Positions 26,540 through 39,178 of a DNA stretch of 64,000 nucleotides are shown here, one piece after another. Source of the DNA: Syncephalis plumigaleata (lineage: Eukaryota > Zoopagomycota > Zoopagomycetes > Zoopagales > Piptocephalidaceae); the NCBI GenBank assembly GCA_025201365.1, contig JAIXMF010000003.1:930001-994000 (forward strand). The letters are read 5' to 3'. Under the pieces are notes generated by a model. The model was given only the letters and a program-made list of their open reading frames with translations. It was not told the DNA's origin and made no database searches. The translations under genes were made by a program, and so were the position numbers. The first letter of the stretch is position 1; each line of letters starts with the position of its first letter.

Positions 26540-28247
26540 GGTGCAAGTGTTGGATCTGGACGACGATTACTTGTACGCAAATGAATGGATAACTGTCGAA
26601 TGATAACCGTGGACGACTGCTTGTAGCTTGGCTCCTCGAGTAGTGTAAGCTCGTTAACAATAATATAGATTGTAATAAAGAGTTAAGTGTATGGTTTAAT
26701 AAGCAATATGAGGCGTAATCGTAAAGAGGAATGCTGATAAACTATAGCTTACTGTTGACGGATATCCGTCTATTTATATTTCTGTGATGTTTTTCTGCTT
26801 TGTATGCTTCAATGATGAGTAGTCAATAAATCTATACAATGGTCATTATTAAAATTTTGCATGATGTATACAAGCTTCATTTGGCATAAAGAACTCGGTA
26901 TAAATGTGCTCAGTTCTTGTTGCTTTATGTATCACGAGGGTTGGATAGACCATTTTGCATCTATTGCTAATTTGTCTCGAGTATGCTAGCATTATAGCAT
27001 TGTAGCGCTGTACAGTGTATTGTGTTTGTTACTCATATTAACACGCTACTATTGACAGTATAATGCTAGCAACATCTAAATAGCATAGTATTCATCGGTG
27101 ATAATACAGTAAGAATTATCATAGTTGAGCAATATTACAAACTGCATCTAGGAGCGAGAAGAATAATGCACTGTAATAAGAATGGCACACATGTCATAAA
27201 ACATTCTATAATCGAGTTTCGCACCCACGTTTACAAAACACATCTTGCTATGAAAGGGTTGACAATAACCAGTGTAGTCCTTTGTGTAGAACCTCACAGT
27301 AATGATATATTTGGTATACAGATCGTGTAGCATTGCTAATTATATCTTTTCCTTATTACTTTGATGCAAAAGCTGGCTTACCAATCATGCTTTCCCCTTG
27401 GAATCCTTATTCAGGAAGATGTCAACGAGAAAATGTCAAAACATTGGAGAGAAAGACGGCAGACATGCCACAGGCTTAAACGTGGATTCCAACGAGATTA
27501 CAGCAAGTGGTCGTCACCAGTTATTCCAGCACTTCCGATAGAATGCAATTCGGTGAATAGCAGCGAAAAGTACTTCAAACTAGGAAGGAGGGTAACATGT
27601 CTACACCTATAGCCCACACGTATGAATTCTCAATGGAATGAACTACAGAGCAGCTATCAATTAGACGAGGATGTATCTCCGTATCATGCACAGCTAATGT
27701 GTCGATATCAAAACAGAAAACTAATGATTGCACCGGCAATGCATGAACATTGCAGCAATAGAACATGACAGTAGTATGTTCCATGACAGATCTACTCGGG
27801 GATTTGATCGTAATCAATGAACGACCAGTAAATGCTTACAAAGCTTGTGTCATGCTAGGAAAGAGCATCAACCATCCGCTATCGACTCGCCACACACTTC
27901 AACAATGGATGACAGCATTCCATCGAAGAAGCTTTGGAAATGGCAATGGCATTTTACGAATCGAAATTGCATTGTGTGCATTGAATCATTATCATATATT
28001 TTTGTTTCGTTCTACATTTCTTATTGTATAGAATGAGCTAATAAGCAAACTGATTCTTCTATGACTGCATGAAGATCGATGGCTAATCAATTGGATGTAT
28101 CTATAGTTATATTCGATTGCATTCCTGTTGTGACATGACATTTTAATAACAGCATAATCACGTTAATCCATATCATGGATCATAAATCGGACTAATAATT
28201 GGTATGCTAAGTGAACGCTTTATATTATTAACAAAAATAGCTCCATA
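26540..28247. other. accessory spacer with possible gene remnants
   Basis: About 1.7 kb between the pseudokinase and the ABCD transporter. Several frames stay open for 60-90 codons (for instance minus 27333-27148 and plus 27361-27612), but none shows a domain, a signal peptide or consistent splice sites. The far end, 27984-28202, is the second copy of the dispersed repeat. Confidence 0.4.
27984..28202. repeat. dispersed repeat, copy B
   Basis: Partner of 24656-24870 in the same orientation, ending in the same ...GGACTAATAATTGG / ...CCAATAATTGG edge. The two copies bracket pseudokinase copy 2. No terminal inverted repeats or target duplications are obvious. Confidence 0.8.
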
Positions 28248-30879
28248 TTATTTCTTTTTGCCATGTCGTTTAGCAGCAGATGCCTTTTTGTTATGGTTAT
28301 CAGCGGCCATATCAGACGACGAAGATGCTTGTGTCGAGGCTGTCGTGTTGTCGTGCTCTTCAACAACTTCTTCGATAATCTCTTCAACGACTACGGTTTC
28401 TACTGTCACCGTCTTACCATCTCATGTTGCTACTACTGGTAGTACTTGTGGTTTGCCTTGATACTGAGGATGACGATGATGATGAAGCATCTGCCGCATT
28501 GTTCTCATCGTTACCCGGTGTCTTCTCGGCTAGACGACCACCACCACCAAGCTCGCCGCTATGAATACCACTATTCTCGCCAAGCTGCAATTCAAGGTTA
28601 ATCTCCCCGATACGATTGCGTAGAGATGACACGTCGGCCAATTGACGTTCGAGCTCTTCGATCTCCTTCTCCACCGACATCAGCTCTTGTTTAGTGCCAA
28701 TTTGTTCGTAGGTCCAACTGCCGGCAGCATCACCCGTGAGACGTAGCAGATATTTATGGTATTTAAACAAGGAGGGACGATGCGAGATAGTGACAAGGGT
28801 GATGCCACGATCTTTAGCGTCATTATACATGAGTCCTTCAACGTCGGCCGATACAGCCGAGGTACATTCGTCGAGAATGGCGAACTTTGGTTGATGATAG
28901 AACACACGCGCCATATTCATACGCTGTTTCTCGCCACCCGAGAACACATCCTTCCAATCCTTGACAGTTTCCCAGCCACCCTCACGCGATGGAATATATG
29001 CCAAATGGACAATACGCAAGATGTCCATTAGCTCGTCGTCTGTTCGCCCCGCCTTAATCATATCCTGATGCGTATGCGGATAGATCACCTGATCGCGTAG
29101 AGAACCCAAGGAAAGGTAAGGACGCTGCGGCACGTAGAAGATGTCGTCGGCTGTCGGTCGCTCCAATGTACCACGATAGGCTGGCCACAGACCACTAATA
29201 ATACGAGCGATACCGGTCTTACCCACACCGTTGGGACCGGTGATTAGTAGATGGTCGCCCGGTTGAACCTCGAATGACATGTCAGACACTAGTAAATCAC
29301 CGTCACGAGCGGTAGGAGCGATGACTGGCACTTGATCAAAGCGGATAAAGTTGCAATCCTGAACGGTTTGTCCATTGGCATGGCCATCCACGTAGGATGA
29401 CTCGCCACGACGTAACGCGTGCAATACCGAGATTAGATTATACACGCGAGATGTACGGCCGGCCAATTCAGCCAGCTCCTTATACGAGTATAGAATACGA
29501 CCACCGGCATCGGCCAATGATGTCATCAATCTATCGATGATGATTAGCAGATGTGTACATCACAATATAAATACATTCATTATTTACTTACCGTTTGTTA
29601 GTAATAAATCCTTGTGTACGACTACCAGCTCGTCGTCCATCATCCTCGGTTTAGCACCGGCCACACGCGCCGACACTTCGCTGTGTCCTGCTTGACCGGC
29701 CCATTCCGGGTAGAATACAGGCAATGCATTGATACACAAACCGAATGCCGACCAGCAATATTTAATGACAAAGTCCTCGAACATATTGTAGGCAATTCGA
29801 ATCTTGAACACATGATTGATATGACGAATCAATCGTTTATAGGTACGATTAAGGATCGATTTCTCCAGTTCAGCTCCATTATAGAAACCGATCTCCTCGC
29901 ATTGGTGATAAGACGCGAATGTGCCGCTCGATAATCACCCTAATGTCATTTATAAAAATAACATCAACAACGGATTAGGTTAATAAAAAGCAATTGACAA
30001 ACCGTATACCGTTGTACTTACCTCTAATTTCGCTTCCACAGCTGCCAATTTACCAAATGGCGGTGTTGCAGCACGAATAATACGTGCGGTGATCATATAA
30101 TTGATTGCCATGCCAACTGTACCATAGAAGCCGATGCCTTGAATCAGTTGATAATTGAATATAAGCGTGTCCAGGATTGGTTTGCCCAAGTTCGAGTAGA
30201 GTGACGCTAGATTATCGCAGAATCGTGCGATATCCGTGGTGATATACTGGTCGGCACCTTCCACACGACCATCCAGATTACCTATACGATAATACGAGAT
30301 GGATTTGTCGAGGTAAAGATCGTGCGCGTAGCGTGTCAAACGAGTACGGAAGGCGATCGACAGTTTAGACTGCAGGTAACGAATCATGCTATTTGTATAA
30401 ACGGCGGGAATGGCAATGGCGAACCACCAGCCTAGGCCACGAGCGAATCCTTTACCATCGGCTGACACGATACTACGCACGATGGAGCCGTCCAGTTTGG
30501 CCACCACCACCGATAGCCACGTACGTAGAATAAGGAATATCGAGTGTAGCAATAGGATAAGCGCTTCCTTTGACCGGATACGTGGCATTAAAATAAGGAA
30601 GAGTGCCTTTAGCTGACGGAAGAACTCCTTGTCCACGGCCACCCGTTGCTTAGCCGCTGGCACGGGAATAGTGGGGAAGACCGAGGCATGCGCGTCAAAT
30701 ACTCTGTCCGGTATCCGAGCGGGAGTGGTGAAGGTTTTCGAACGGATGGAGCGTTTACGACGTACATTATTCAGCTGACGTACGATAATCGCGGCCACAA
30801 GCGAGACAACTAGACCGGACGAGCCTACCGTCAACGCAGTGGGACGAGAGGGTCCTAGTAGTTTTGACAGAACCGTCAT
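28248..30879 (-). CDS. peroxisomal ABC half-transporter, ABCD (PXA1/PXA2) type
   Basis: Imports long-chain acyl-CoA or fatty acids into peroxisomes for beta-oxidation, as a dimer of half-transporters. From ATG 30879: an N-terminal membrane helix, the ABCD membrane domain (KEALILLLHSIFLILRTWLS, RVEGADQYITTDI), the EAA-like motif AEEIGFYNGAELEK, then the nucleotide-binding domain with GPNGVGKTGIARIISGLWP (Walker A), signature FSGGEKQR (Phe replacing Leu), Walker B FAILDECTSAVS and H-loop ISHRPS. Three exons; introns are GT-AG near 30022-29935 and 29590-29530. A coiled coil with Ser-rich tail follows. The frame stops at 28414; one base out of step it continues as an acidic then Lys-rich tail (VVVEEIIEEVVEE ... 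HGKKK) to TAA 28250..28248, which I think is the true end. Confidence 0.92.
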
Positions 30880-31458
30880 TACTACTATCACTACTACTAC
30901 TGCTACTACTGTTACTGCTGACTATACACGTTGAACGTCAGTAAATGACGTATCACTATCTCGAGTAGACACGATAGACAATAAAATAATATCGTAGTAG
31001 TAGTAGAGGAAGAGGAGGAAGAGGAAGAATAGGCTCTAGTAGACGTTGTTGTCAGCTAGAACCAATAGGAAAAAGTAGTGAGGATTAACGATCGTGTAGT
31101 CAAGGAAGAGAGTGAGAAAGCGAATAAGAGGAAAACCAATTATGCCATACGAGAAGATGAACTACTAGACGTGTATCGCTGCCGCTATTGATGATGATGT
31201 TATTAACATCTATCTCATACACACTCGCACACAATATGATTAACAGCGTACCTCCTACTTTATTGTTCTCTCTCATATGCGTAAGGATAACACTATCGTA
31301 GTATCTCTACAATTAAGCAATTGGCAATGCTCGTAAAAGACGTACAATAATAGGCTGAATCTGGCATGTATCGGCTTACTATTGCCGGGCGGAACTTACA
31401 GAGTTAAGCACGTGATTTTATTAGTGAACAATTACGTTTCACGAAAATGGTACAATAG
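30880..31458. other. intergenic, upstream of the ABCD gene
   Basis: Contains TAG/CTA trinucleotide runs around 30880-30915 and 30985-31000 and a purine-rich stretch 30998-31030. No gene is seen. Confidence 0.4.
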
Positions 31459-32686
31459 CTAACCGCTATAGTGCAATATCTTAAGATGCGGTAGACCGTA
31501 GATGTTATAGCCAGCATCGCGTGCCATTAAGCCAAATCCTTCCGTTTCAATTTGATGCTTATATACCATCGAGGGGAATAGAACGCCTGACCGATGTACT
31601 TCCGCTTTTACCAGTAATAGTGTACCGCCCACTGAATCAAGTGGCACTAGTGTTTGACTATTAGGATCATCGCGTAATCAGCGAGATACTTGCGATGTGT
31701 CCACATTTCATCGTAACCTATATTAGAAAGAGATGCTTATTAGTAACAATTACTATCGTGGTTAGTGTATCATTCTTCCTCACCTTCGAGGAATAACTCG
31801 TTAGGAGGACGTGATTTAGCCCAATGTCGACTCTCGTCCGTTTCATGCCAGGCATTTAAATCGTACGGTTGCATGGTGCCATCTATCCATTTCCAGTAGC
31901 AATTGGCCGTAACAATATCACGATCATGTATCATCATCTGTTGTATCGCATCATCGGCACGTCTACCAGATCAACATCCCACCATAGCACCCAGTGTTCA
32001 TCTTGTAGCGCGCCCATTACTAAATGATTACGAACACGCGCCATGATCGAGCGACGTGTTTGTTGTTCGGTGAACGCCTTGCGTTGTTCATTTGGTAATT
32101 CATAGTTGAAATCTCTACGCAATAGTGTTACGTATCGGTACTGATGTTGAATAGGTTGTAATTTACTGTATAAATACTCGTACGTGTTATCACTACTGTC
32201 GCCAACGAGGAAAGCAAGGGATATACGTTGTTTTGCATAGGCATTCGATCGAGTAGTTCAAAGTAGCGATCCAGTAGATGGACGGCATTCTTTAAAGGAG
32301 TTAATACGAGTAATGTAGGTGGCAACATCGACTGGTTAGTGGGATTCACGTCTACTACACTTGGATTTAGATTTCGTTCTATAATACGGTTGGATCTATT
32401 TGACGTCGTCTCTATCTTTGTGTCATTTCTACTATGCATCAAACAGTTGAGCCATGCCTCAGCATTCTCGTCCTCCATCCAGTGAGCCAATTGTGCCGGT
32501 GACCATACATCCAGTGGGACACAATCAGGCGACAACATAAATGTAATAAAGGCTTTGGTATCAAACGTGTAAGAAGACGACTGTTTTTTTTTATAGTATT
32601 AATCATTCACCTACCAACGAAACACAACATCGTCATACTAGCTGAATAGAACAGCAGAATACGTAGATGATAACGCCCTAAAGCCA
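31459..32686 (-). CDS. Anp1/Mnn9/Van1 family mannosyltransferase, copy 1
   Basis: Golgi type II membrane glycosyltransferase of the family that extends the N-glycan mannan backbone in fungi. ATG 32686 opens a short cytosolic tail and signal anchor (MALGRYHLRILLFYSASMTM), completed across a GT-AG intron by AFITFML. The catalytic domain has LLVLTPLKNAVHLLDRYFEL, SLAFLVGDSSDNTYEYL, HWVLWWDVDLVDVP with the DxD metal site, YDEMWTHRKYL, and the ending SVGGTLLLVKAEVH...HQIETEGFGLMARDAGY. About three single-base breaks (near 32245, 31970 and 31668) are needed to keep frame; the other copy has none. It is tandem with copy 2. Either a decaying duplicate or, more likely, sequence error like that elsewhere. 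Confidence 0.85.
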
Positions 32687-32970
32687 TTGATAGAGAAGAA
32701 GGAGAAGAGAAGAGAAGAAAGGAGATATATCTATATGCTTAATTACAGAGAAATAATAAATCAAGTAGCATTTCATCATGTTTAGCGGCTTTTCCATCCA
32801 ATTTGCATTGCTACTTGAACTCCTTATTTTTCTACATGGCATTTATCAATTAACTAATTATTAATAATGCCATACTTCTCCTCCCCCCCTGAATAATCAT
32901 CATTAGCGCAGAATAGATTTATTATTAAACGATAGATAGCATATACAAAAGTGAGCCTAGCAAGTTACGC

Positions 32971-34228
32971 TTATACTAGGTCACCATGGTAGATGATGTA
33001 ATCCGGTAGACCATAGATGCCGAAACCCATTAGTTTGGCCATTTTAGCAAATCCTTCGGTTTCCAGTTGATGCTTAACGGGGAAAGCAGGGAAGTTGGCG
33101 CCTGCACGATGGACATCCGCACGAACCATTAGGAAAGTGCCGCCTACACCGTCCAACTCGATGATTTCCTGACCACGACCACGATAATCATTGAGATAGA
33201 GTCGATGTGTCCACATGACATCGGGATAACCTACAAGAAAGTATATATATATATACGTGATTAGTCACAACAATTGCTATTATATATATATATGTATATA
33301 CACGTATACATATGTATAATTGCTCACCTTCTAATAAAATATCATCCTCTTTCTTGCCTTCTTGATACTTGATACTATCGGGTGTCTCCTTCCATGTGTT
33401 CAAGTCGTACGGGTAATCCTTGCCATCGGGCATTTTAAAGTAGCAATTAGGCTGGATAATGTCCTTGTTCCATCTAATCAAATCCTCAATGATTGTAGCG
33501 GGGAACGAGGACACATCGACATCCCACCACACGACCCAGTCCTCATCTTTAACGGCCGTAATCAGGAAATTACGCGACATTGACATGATCTTACGACGAG
33601 GAATTTGGGCCTGCCATCCGTGTCGCTCTTCGTTGCTCAACTCGTAGTGGAAATTCTTTACAAAATGGGTGATGTAGCGATAGTCGTCCTTGACCTCTTC
33701 CAGCTTGGCTTGTATCTTCTCGTAGGTGCCATCGTCGGAATCGCTCGTTAGAAAGGCGATTGACATGCGATGCTTGGGATAAGTCATGCGCTTTAGATTT
33801 TCAAAGTATTTGTCGATGTGTTTGGCCGCATTCTTGACGGGTGTCAATATGATAACACGGGGCATTTCATCCGCAGTAGATCCCAGCTTAGAGATTGGCG
33901 TGTCATAATTGTATTCGCGGATCTTTTGCATTGATAGCGACGTTTGTTTATTCCCGTGCAAGTCATACTCGGTGCCACTCGTGGCATTAGTATGGTCCTT
34001 ACTATCAGAGGATACGATGCATTGTTTATTGGTAGCTGGTAAGGCTAAAAGATTGACGAAAGAAAAAAGCGTAAAACAAGTAGGAAAACAACCGAGTTAA
34101 TGATGATTAATCTTTACGATATGAGCCATGTAGCATATATCTATCGCGTATTACTTACCAAAGTAAAATAGCGTAATAACAAAGAGCGCACATACGCTAA
34201 CAACTGGTAGATGATTTCTTCGCAACAT
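32971..34228 (-). CDS. Anp1/Mnn9/Van1 family mannosyltransferase, copy 2
   Basis: Intact paralogue of the gene at 31459-32686. Exon 1 encodes a signal anchor from ATG 34228 (MLRRNHLPVVSVCALFVITL), followed by a GT-AG intron (from about 34158) and a stem region. The catalytic domain shows RVIILTPVKNAAKHIDKYFE, SIAFLTSDSDDGTYEKI, WVVWWDVDVSSFPATII with the DxD motif, NCYFKMPDGKDYPYDLNTW, and, after a second intron, DGVGGTFLMVRADVHRAG and HQLETEGFAKMAKLMGFG. It probably works in a Golgi mannan polymerase complex, where family members pair; two adjacent unlike copies would suit such pairing, but that is inference. Confidence 0.92.
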
Positions 34229-35225
34229 ACTAAAAAATACCAACTAGTCAATAGGGTATGCCAGCCTCCCTCGAGAATTACTATGAGATGAAGAAGAGAA
34301 ACAAGCTAATTAGTACGTATGTCTCTTTCTACTTGACATATTCTAATAAAGTATTATGTACATGAGCACTACTACAACGACTACTTACTCGAATGCAAGG
34401 AATAGTGATTGTTTTAATGTGATAACAAAAATCAAATTGTTGTGGTTTTAGTTGGCTAAATAGATAAATAGATGAATAGACGAATGAGCAAGCGAGAGCT
34501 ACAAAATTGGATGATATTAATAGGAAGAAAGAGAGCGAGAGAGAGCGAGGGAACGAATAGCGAACGACGCAATTATCAAAGGCTGATAATATGTGTTTGG
34601 CGGACAAATTACGATTTGATGATATTGAAACCAAGTGATACAGATGGGTGGGAGGAGGAGTGTGAAAGGCAATCATTACCGAATATAGAATGCAAGAAAT
34701 CCCATAACTCTAATGATAGACCTTGATATCGGCAGCGATGGCGGAGGGACGAGCCCGTTCTATCGAACAAGTTGATCAAAAACGCACCTCGTCACGCCAC
34801 GATACCTCGTCCGGTTCTAGTAAAATAGCATCGAATGACGGATGTATTGCCAGAAGGAACAGGTCCGCCTGTTTACTCATGTCGACGAGCAGAAAAATGA
34901 TGGCTATCATAGGAAGCTGCTACTTAGTTCTAAATTGCGTAGCCGCGTCGAACGCCACCGAAATACCATTCATTATCTTTATCCAATAATAATAGAAATA
35001 AATACTCATCCTATAAAAAGAGCAATGCAGAGTGACACATGACATGATGTTAGTAATGTGTACTACGATTATTATATATAGATTAGTAACCAGGTATTTA
35101 TAAATAGATGGGTAAATACACAAGTGTTTATTATTATATATAAAATCACTTGGTCATCGCTATTAATAAAGAAGTTAAAAAAGGTGTTCAACGTGTATAC
35201 ACACTATGTAAAAATATAGGAATGC
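34229..35225. other. intergenic with one weak open frame
   Basis: About 1 kb. A plus-strand frame from ATG 34738 (MAEGRARSIEQVDQKRTSSR) stays open to 34989 but has no domain I recognise, and its second half reads equally well one frame over. It may be a short unknown gene or chance. Elsewhere nothing is seen. Confidence 0.3.
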
Positions 35226-36543
35226 TTATTCGGCACCATCTCCTGCTGTACCATTGTTTGTATTCTCGGTAGCTGGTGCATCAGCGGTTGCCGTCACCAC
35301 TGCTTCCGCCGTTGGACGATCACGTCGTCGTTGTCGCTGAGATGCATGCACCTCGCGTTGGAACGTGTCATAGTCGACGTGTTCCGGGATATGACTAGGA
35401 TCGAGCTCATGTAGTGCCCACTCCTCTAGGGTCGGTGGCTCTACCTGTGTAATCACCTCGATTTCCCGTCTCACCACACGACAGAACTCGTCGAGTGGTA
35501 GATCGTTCGGATCGTAACCGAAGGGATTCTCAATTTCCTCACCAATCGACTTGATACCCATAAAGATAAAGGCAGTCGCGGCTGACGCGGGAATGGTAAC
35601 CCACCCGAGCGTGCCCACCATTTGGAATGGTAATGCCAAGCAGAATAGCCATATACACTGCGCTAGATGCACGCTATAGGCAATGGGAATGGGCGTGCGT
35701 AGAATACGCTCGAAACCGGTCAAACAATCGACGAGTGAATTTAGCGCGTTTTCCATGGCTGTCGCATAGGGTGGTTCGATGGCATTGCGTTTACGCAATA
35801 AACGAATGTACGACTGAATATATATGGTGATTTCAAGGGGCAGATTAGACTCAATGGCTCGATTCAGGTCTTGCTTAGCGGTGATCGACGCGCGACGACG
35901 ATGCTTCTTATCATGGGCAGGATCACGCGGTGGCTCCACCGAAGCGGGTGTGTTATACTTGGGAATGTGATTCAAGTATTCGTAGAGATCACGATAATTA
36001 GAGCCATATTCCGCGCGTAAATAATGCTTTGTAGCGACAGAGAACGCACTAATAAGTTGATGGCACTACGCTTTTCCACGAGATCCTCGGGACGATTGGT
36101 GGGTGTCATCACCCAAAAGTATCGTGCCAAATGACGAATGGAATGTACAGCTTGAGCCCAAATACGTCTACCTTCCCAGAAACGATCGTAAGCAGTATTT
36201 GTACGGAAAATCAACAATAACGATGTTACTAGACCAATGAGTGTGATAACAGTGGTGGGTATAGCGAGATAAGCCACGGATGTACTATCATCAATATGGG
36301 TTATTATTATTATTATTATTAAACATTGCTTATTGTTGTTGTTGTTGTTGTTGCTTACTTGTGAAGTACTGTTAGTAAAGTAGCCCATAGAGTTACCCCA
36401 AGTACTTGCAATGATATACGAGTGATCACCGATCCATGCCAACGAAAAGCATGCGGATAATGGATGTTGTAAAGAGGCAATTCTACATGATGCTCTTCCG
36501 GCGTCACCTCATATTCTACCGACTTTTTATTCCTTGATAGCAT
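35226..36543 (-). CDS. bestrophin-like (UPF0187) membrane protein, copy A
   Basis: Fungal member of the bestrophin family, which forms pentameric anion channels; fungal members are poorly characterised. ATG 36543 starts MLSRNKKSVEYEVTPEEHHV, then LPLYNIHYPHAFRWHGSV. A GT-AG intron (near 36352-36285) precedes VITLIGLVTSLLLIF and the family block RTNTAYDRFWEGRRIW. Later come LNHIPKYNTPASVEPP, LVDCLTGFERILRTPIPIAYS, ALPFQMVGTLGWVTIPASAA and the conserved IGEEIENPFGYDPNDLPLDE. The C-terminus is Ala/Thr-rich. One base seems missing near 36046 (GCGTTC). It is transcribed away from its close paralogue at 37753, about 1.2 kb apart. Confidence 0.9.
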
Positions 36544-37752
36544 TGACAATGATGCTACTGATATTGATACTGCTATTGAATTGAATTAAACGATACGACC
36601 GAACTGCGGCTATGCAACAAACGACGGACGAGGAAAGAAAAGGAACAAGCAATACCGGATGCCTTGTTCTTGTTGCTCTTGTTCTTGTTGTCTGTAAACT
36701 AAAGCGCCGCTGTTAAAGATAAACAATAATGTCCGATAAACGGAAATGTGATATAAAAGCAAGAGGGAGAGAGAGCGGGAGAGAAGGGTGATATCAAGAT
36801 AACACAACTTACGTCTGGATATCAAGGAAAGTCAACTCAGCTGGTAAAAAAAGGAAGCAATCAAAACTGGAAATGCCTATGTTTCGCTTGTCCTGTGAAG
36901 CAATCCCAATTAGTAACGACGACATGTCGGGAAATGAGGTCAGCTTGCAATCCCAAAGGCACACGCTCATTGATACTACAAGCAAAGTATTGTAGTCATA
37001 TTTACCTGTATTGTCGCAATGTTCATGCCTTGTTTCCTGATGAGGAGAAAAGGGAGAGAAAGGTATATGGGTGACATTCCGTTGTACGTATAGGTAGATT
37101 GAACGGACACAATGTAAAAGTCCTTACTTCCAAGGTTTATGTATTTGTTTATTTATTTGTTTATATATTATGTATATATCTGTTATAACTTATAAAATGA
37201 TTCTCTCATGATCTAAGCTTGTATTTCACATCTTATCTGTAGGCATCATGTAATATACAATTTGCATTATTATCGCCGACTAATTATTAATTAGTTGTAA
37301 CTATTGCGGAATGACTCCGTTTCACGTTCGGACTTGCTGCAAGGTTGTACAAACCTGCGTATAAGTGAACGCACCATTAACGGCTATCCCACTCCTTGCT
37401 ATTTCTGTTGCTGTGCATGGCCATTGATCCTAACAGGACACGGATTGTGACTAACTGGCCAGACTCGTCCCGTCTTATATTTTACTTTTTTCCTAATTGC
37501 ATTCCCATTCCATTTGGTCCACGTCTCTCGACTGTCTACTTTATTCTAATAGCGAACAAACAAACAAGCAAACAGGCTAGCTAGCAAACAAGATAGCAAA
37601 AACCCGCGTTGAACACGGTTCCATTATAACATTTATCGTTCTTTTGCTGATATAACACTCGCTTGACAATTGCAATATCATTGTTGGTGGTCAGCTAGTT
37701 AGCTGGTTAGTCGGTTCGTTCGTGGTATATTTATTGCGTGCATTATACAACT
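36544..37752. promoter_or_regulatory. shared upstream region of the divergent bestrophin-like pair
   Basis: About 1.2 kb with no gene seen. Includes a purine-rich run near 36766-36788, a TTTATTTGTTTATTTATTTG stretch near 37145 and repeated AGCTAG/CAAACAAG motifs near 37555-37590. Confidence 0.4.
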
Positions 37753-38956
37753 ATGAATTCATCAAATACTACGCTGCCTGCTTCGGGGAAATCCAGTCAG
37801 CATCAGTTCGCTCAGTCTCCGGAGCGACAATGGCATGTGGATGTACCGCTTTACGACAATAACTGGCCATTCGCTTTACGTTGGCGTGGCTCGGTACTTC
37901 GGCAAATCTGGTGGAAGGTACTTGGATTCGCATTATGGAGTGCTTTATGGACGGTACTCTACCAGGTGGTACCAGTCAAGTTGAACATACCCACCTTGAT
38001 CATCCAGGTCATTGGTATGGTGTTGTCATTGCTGCTCGTCTTCCGTACCAATACCGCCTACGATCGGTTCTGGGAGGGGCGTCGTCTATGGGGTAGTACC
38101 GTGTGCGCTATTCGTAATCTTACACGCTTCGTCTGGGTGGGTGTACGCGAGGATACGGCGCGTGATGCCATCGAGAAACGTAGCGCGGTCAATCTGCTGA
38201 TTGCCTTTGCCGTCTCCACTAAGCATTATCTACGTGCCGAGTACGGCTCCGACTATCCCGACTTGCGTGGCTATCTCAACCATATTCCAAAGTATAACAC
38301 GCCCACCTCGGTCGAGCCTAACAACACGGCCACTTCCTCGCTTCTACGCCAGTACAAAGATGGTACAAAGATTCGTCCCTCGAATCTGCCATTAGAGATC
38401 TCCATCTATCTTACCTCTTATATTCATCATCAAAAAGTGAAGGGCACCATTGATCCTGGCCAGTTCACTGTTATGACGAATACACTCTCGAGTCTAGTCG
38501 AGTGTCTCACCGGGTTTGAACGTATCCTACGTACGCCCATTCCACTTGCCTATAGTATTCATCTTGCGCAATCAGTTGGCTTTATTGTTTGGCATTGCCC
38601 TTCCAGCTCGTCAAGGATCTCGGATGGGTTACCATCCCCGTGGTGACCATCACGGCTTCACAATGTTTGGCATCCAGTCTATCGGTGAAGAAATCGAGAA
38701 TCCATTCGGCTATGACGCCAACGATTTGCCACTCGACGAGTTTTGCAAGGTCGTTAAGAGCGAGGTGGACATCATCACCTCAGTGCCATCACCCAATCCG
38801 GATGACTGGATCTTCTCGGATGCCAATCCCGAACAACATCGTAAACAGCACGATGCCGATGACACTGATAGTACTGGCACCTCCATTATTGATAGCAGCA
38901 GTGCTTCCAAGCAAAAACACGAGCATGGACATGATATTGCCATTCCTATTGATTAG
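37753..38956 (+). CDS. bestrophin-like (UPF0187) membrane protein, copy B
   Basis: Intronless paralogue of copy A. From ATG 37753: VDVPLYDNNWPFALRWRGSV, LIIQVIGMVLSLLLVF, RTNTAYDRFWEGRRLWG, YLNHIPKYNTPTSVEP, LVECLTGFERILRTPIPLAYS, ALPFQLVKDLGWVTIPVV, and IGEEIENPFGYDANDLPLDE, then a hydrophilic tail to TAG at 38956. Lack of the intron found in copy A suggests intron loss or a retrocopy origin. Two single bases seem missing, near 38576 (GTTGG) and near 38662 (GGCTTC), each at a T pair; with copy A as guide the two halves belong together. Confidence 0.88.
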
Positions 38957-39057
38957 GTAAATGATAGCAATATTAATGTCAAAGCAGCACACAAACACGC
39001 TACAAAATCATTCACATTCTATGGGTTCTTGGTAACATGTAGCCCTTCCATTGCCAT

Positions 39058-39110
39058 TTCTCTCTCTCTCCTCTCTCTTTTCTTTTCTTTCTTTTCTTTC
39101 TTTCGTATTT
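39058..39110. repeat. pyrimidine simple repeat (CT and CTTT)
   Basis: A CT run followed by TTTCTTT-type repeats between the convergent bestrophin copy B and the D-aminoacyl-tRNA deacylase gene. No gene lies in this 220-base gap. Confidence 0.75.
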
Positions 39111-39178
39111 TATCATTACAACCATTAATAAAAACGATTATAGTCATGGTTTATAATTTATGTTTATTGCTTTAATTA

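Noticed and set aside
28204-28461. Open plus-strand frame of 85 codons
   Set aside because: It lies antisense to the tail of the ABCD transporter and is explained by that coding sequence.
31375-31420. Short stretch resembling part of 5S rRNA on the minus strand
   Set aside because: Only a few bases match and no full 5S fold or control boxes are present.
34329-34726. Overlapping open frames on both strands
   Set aside because: No domain, no splice pattern, simple composition; taken as chance.
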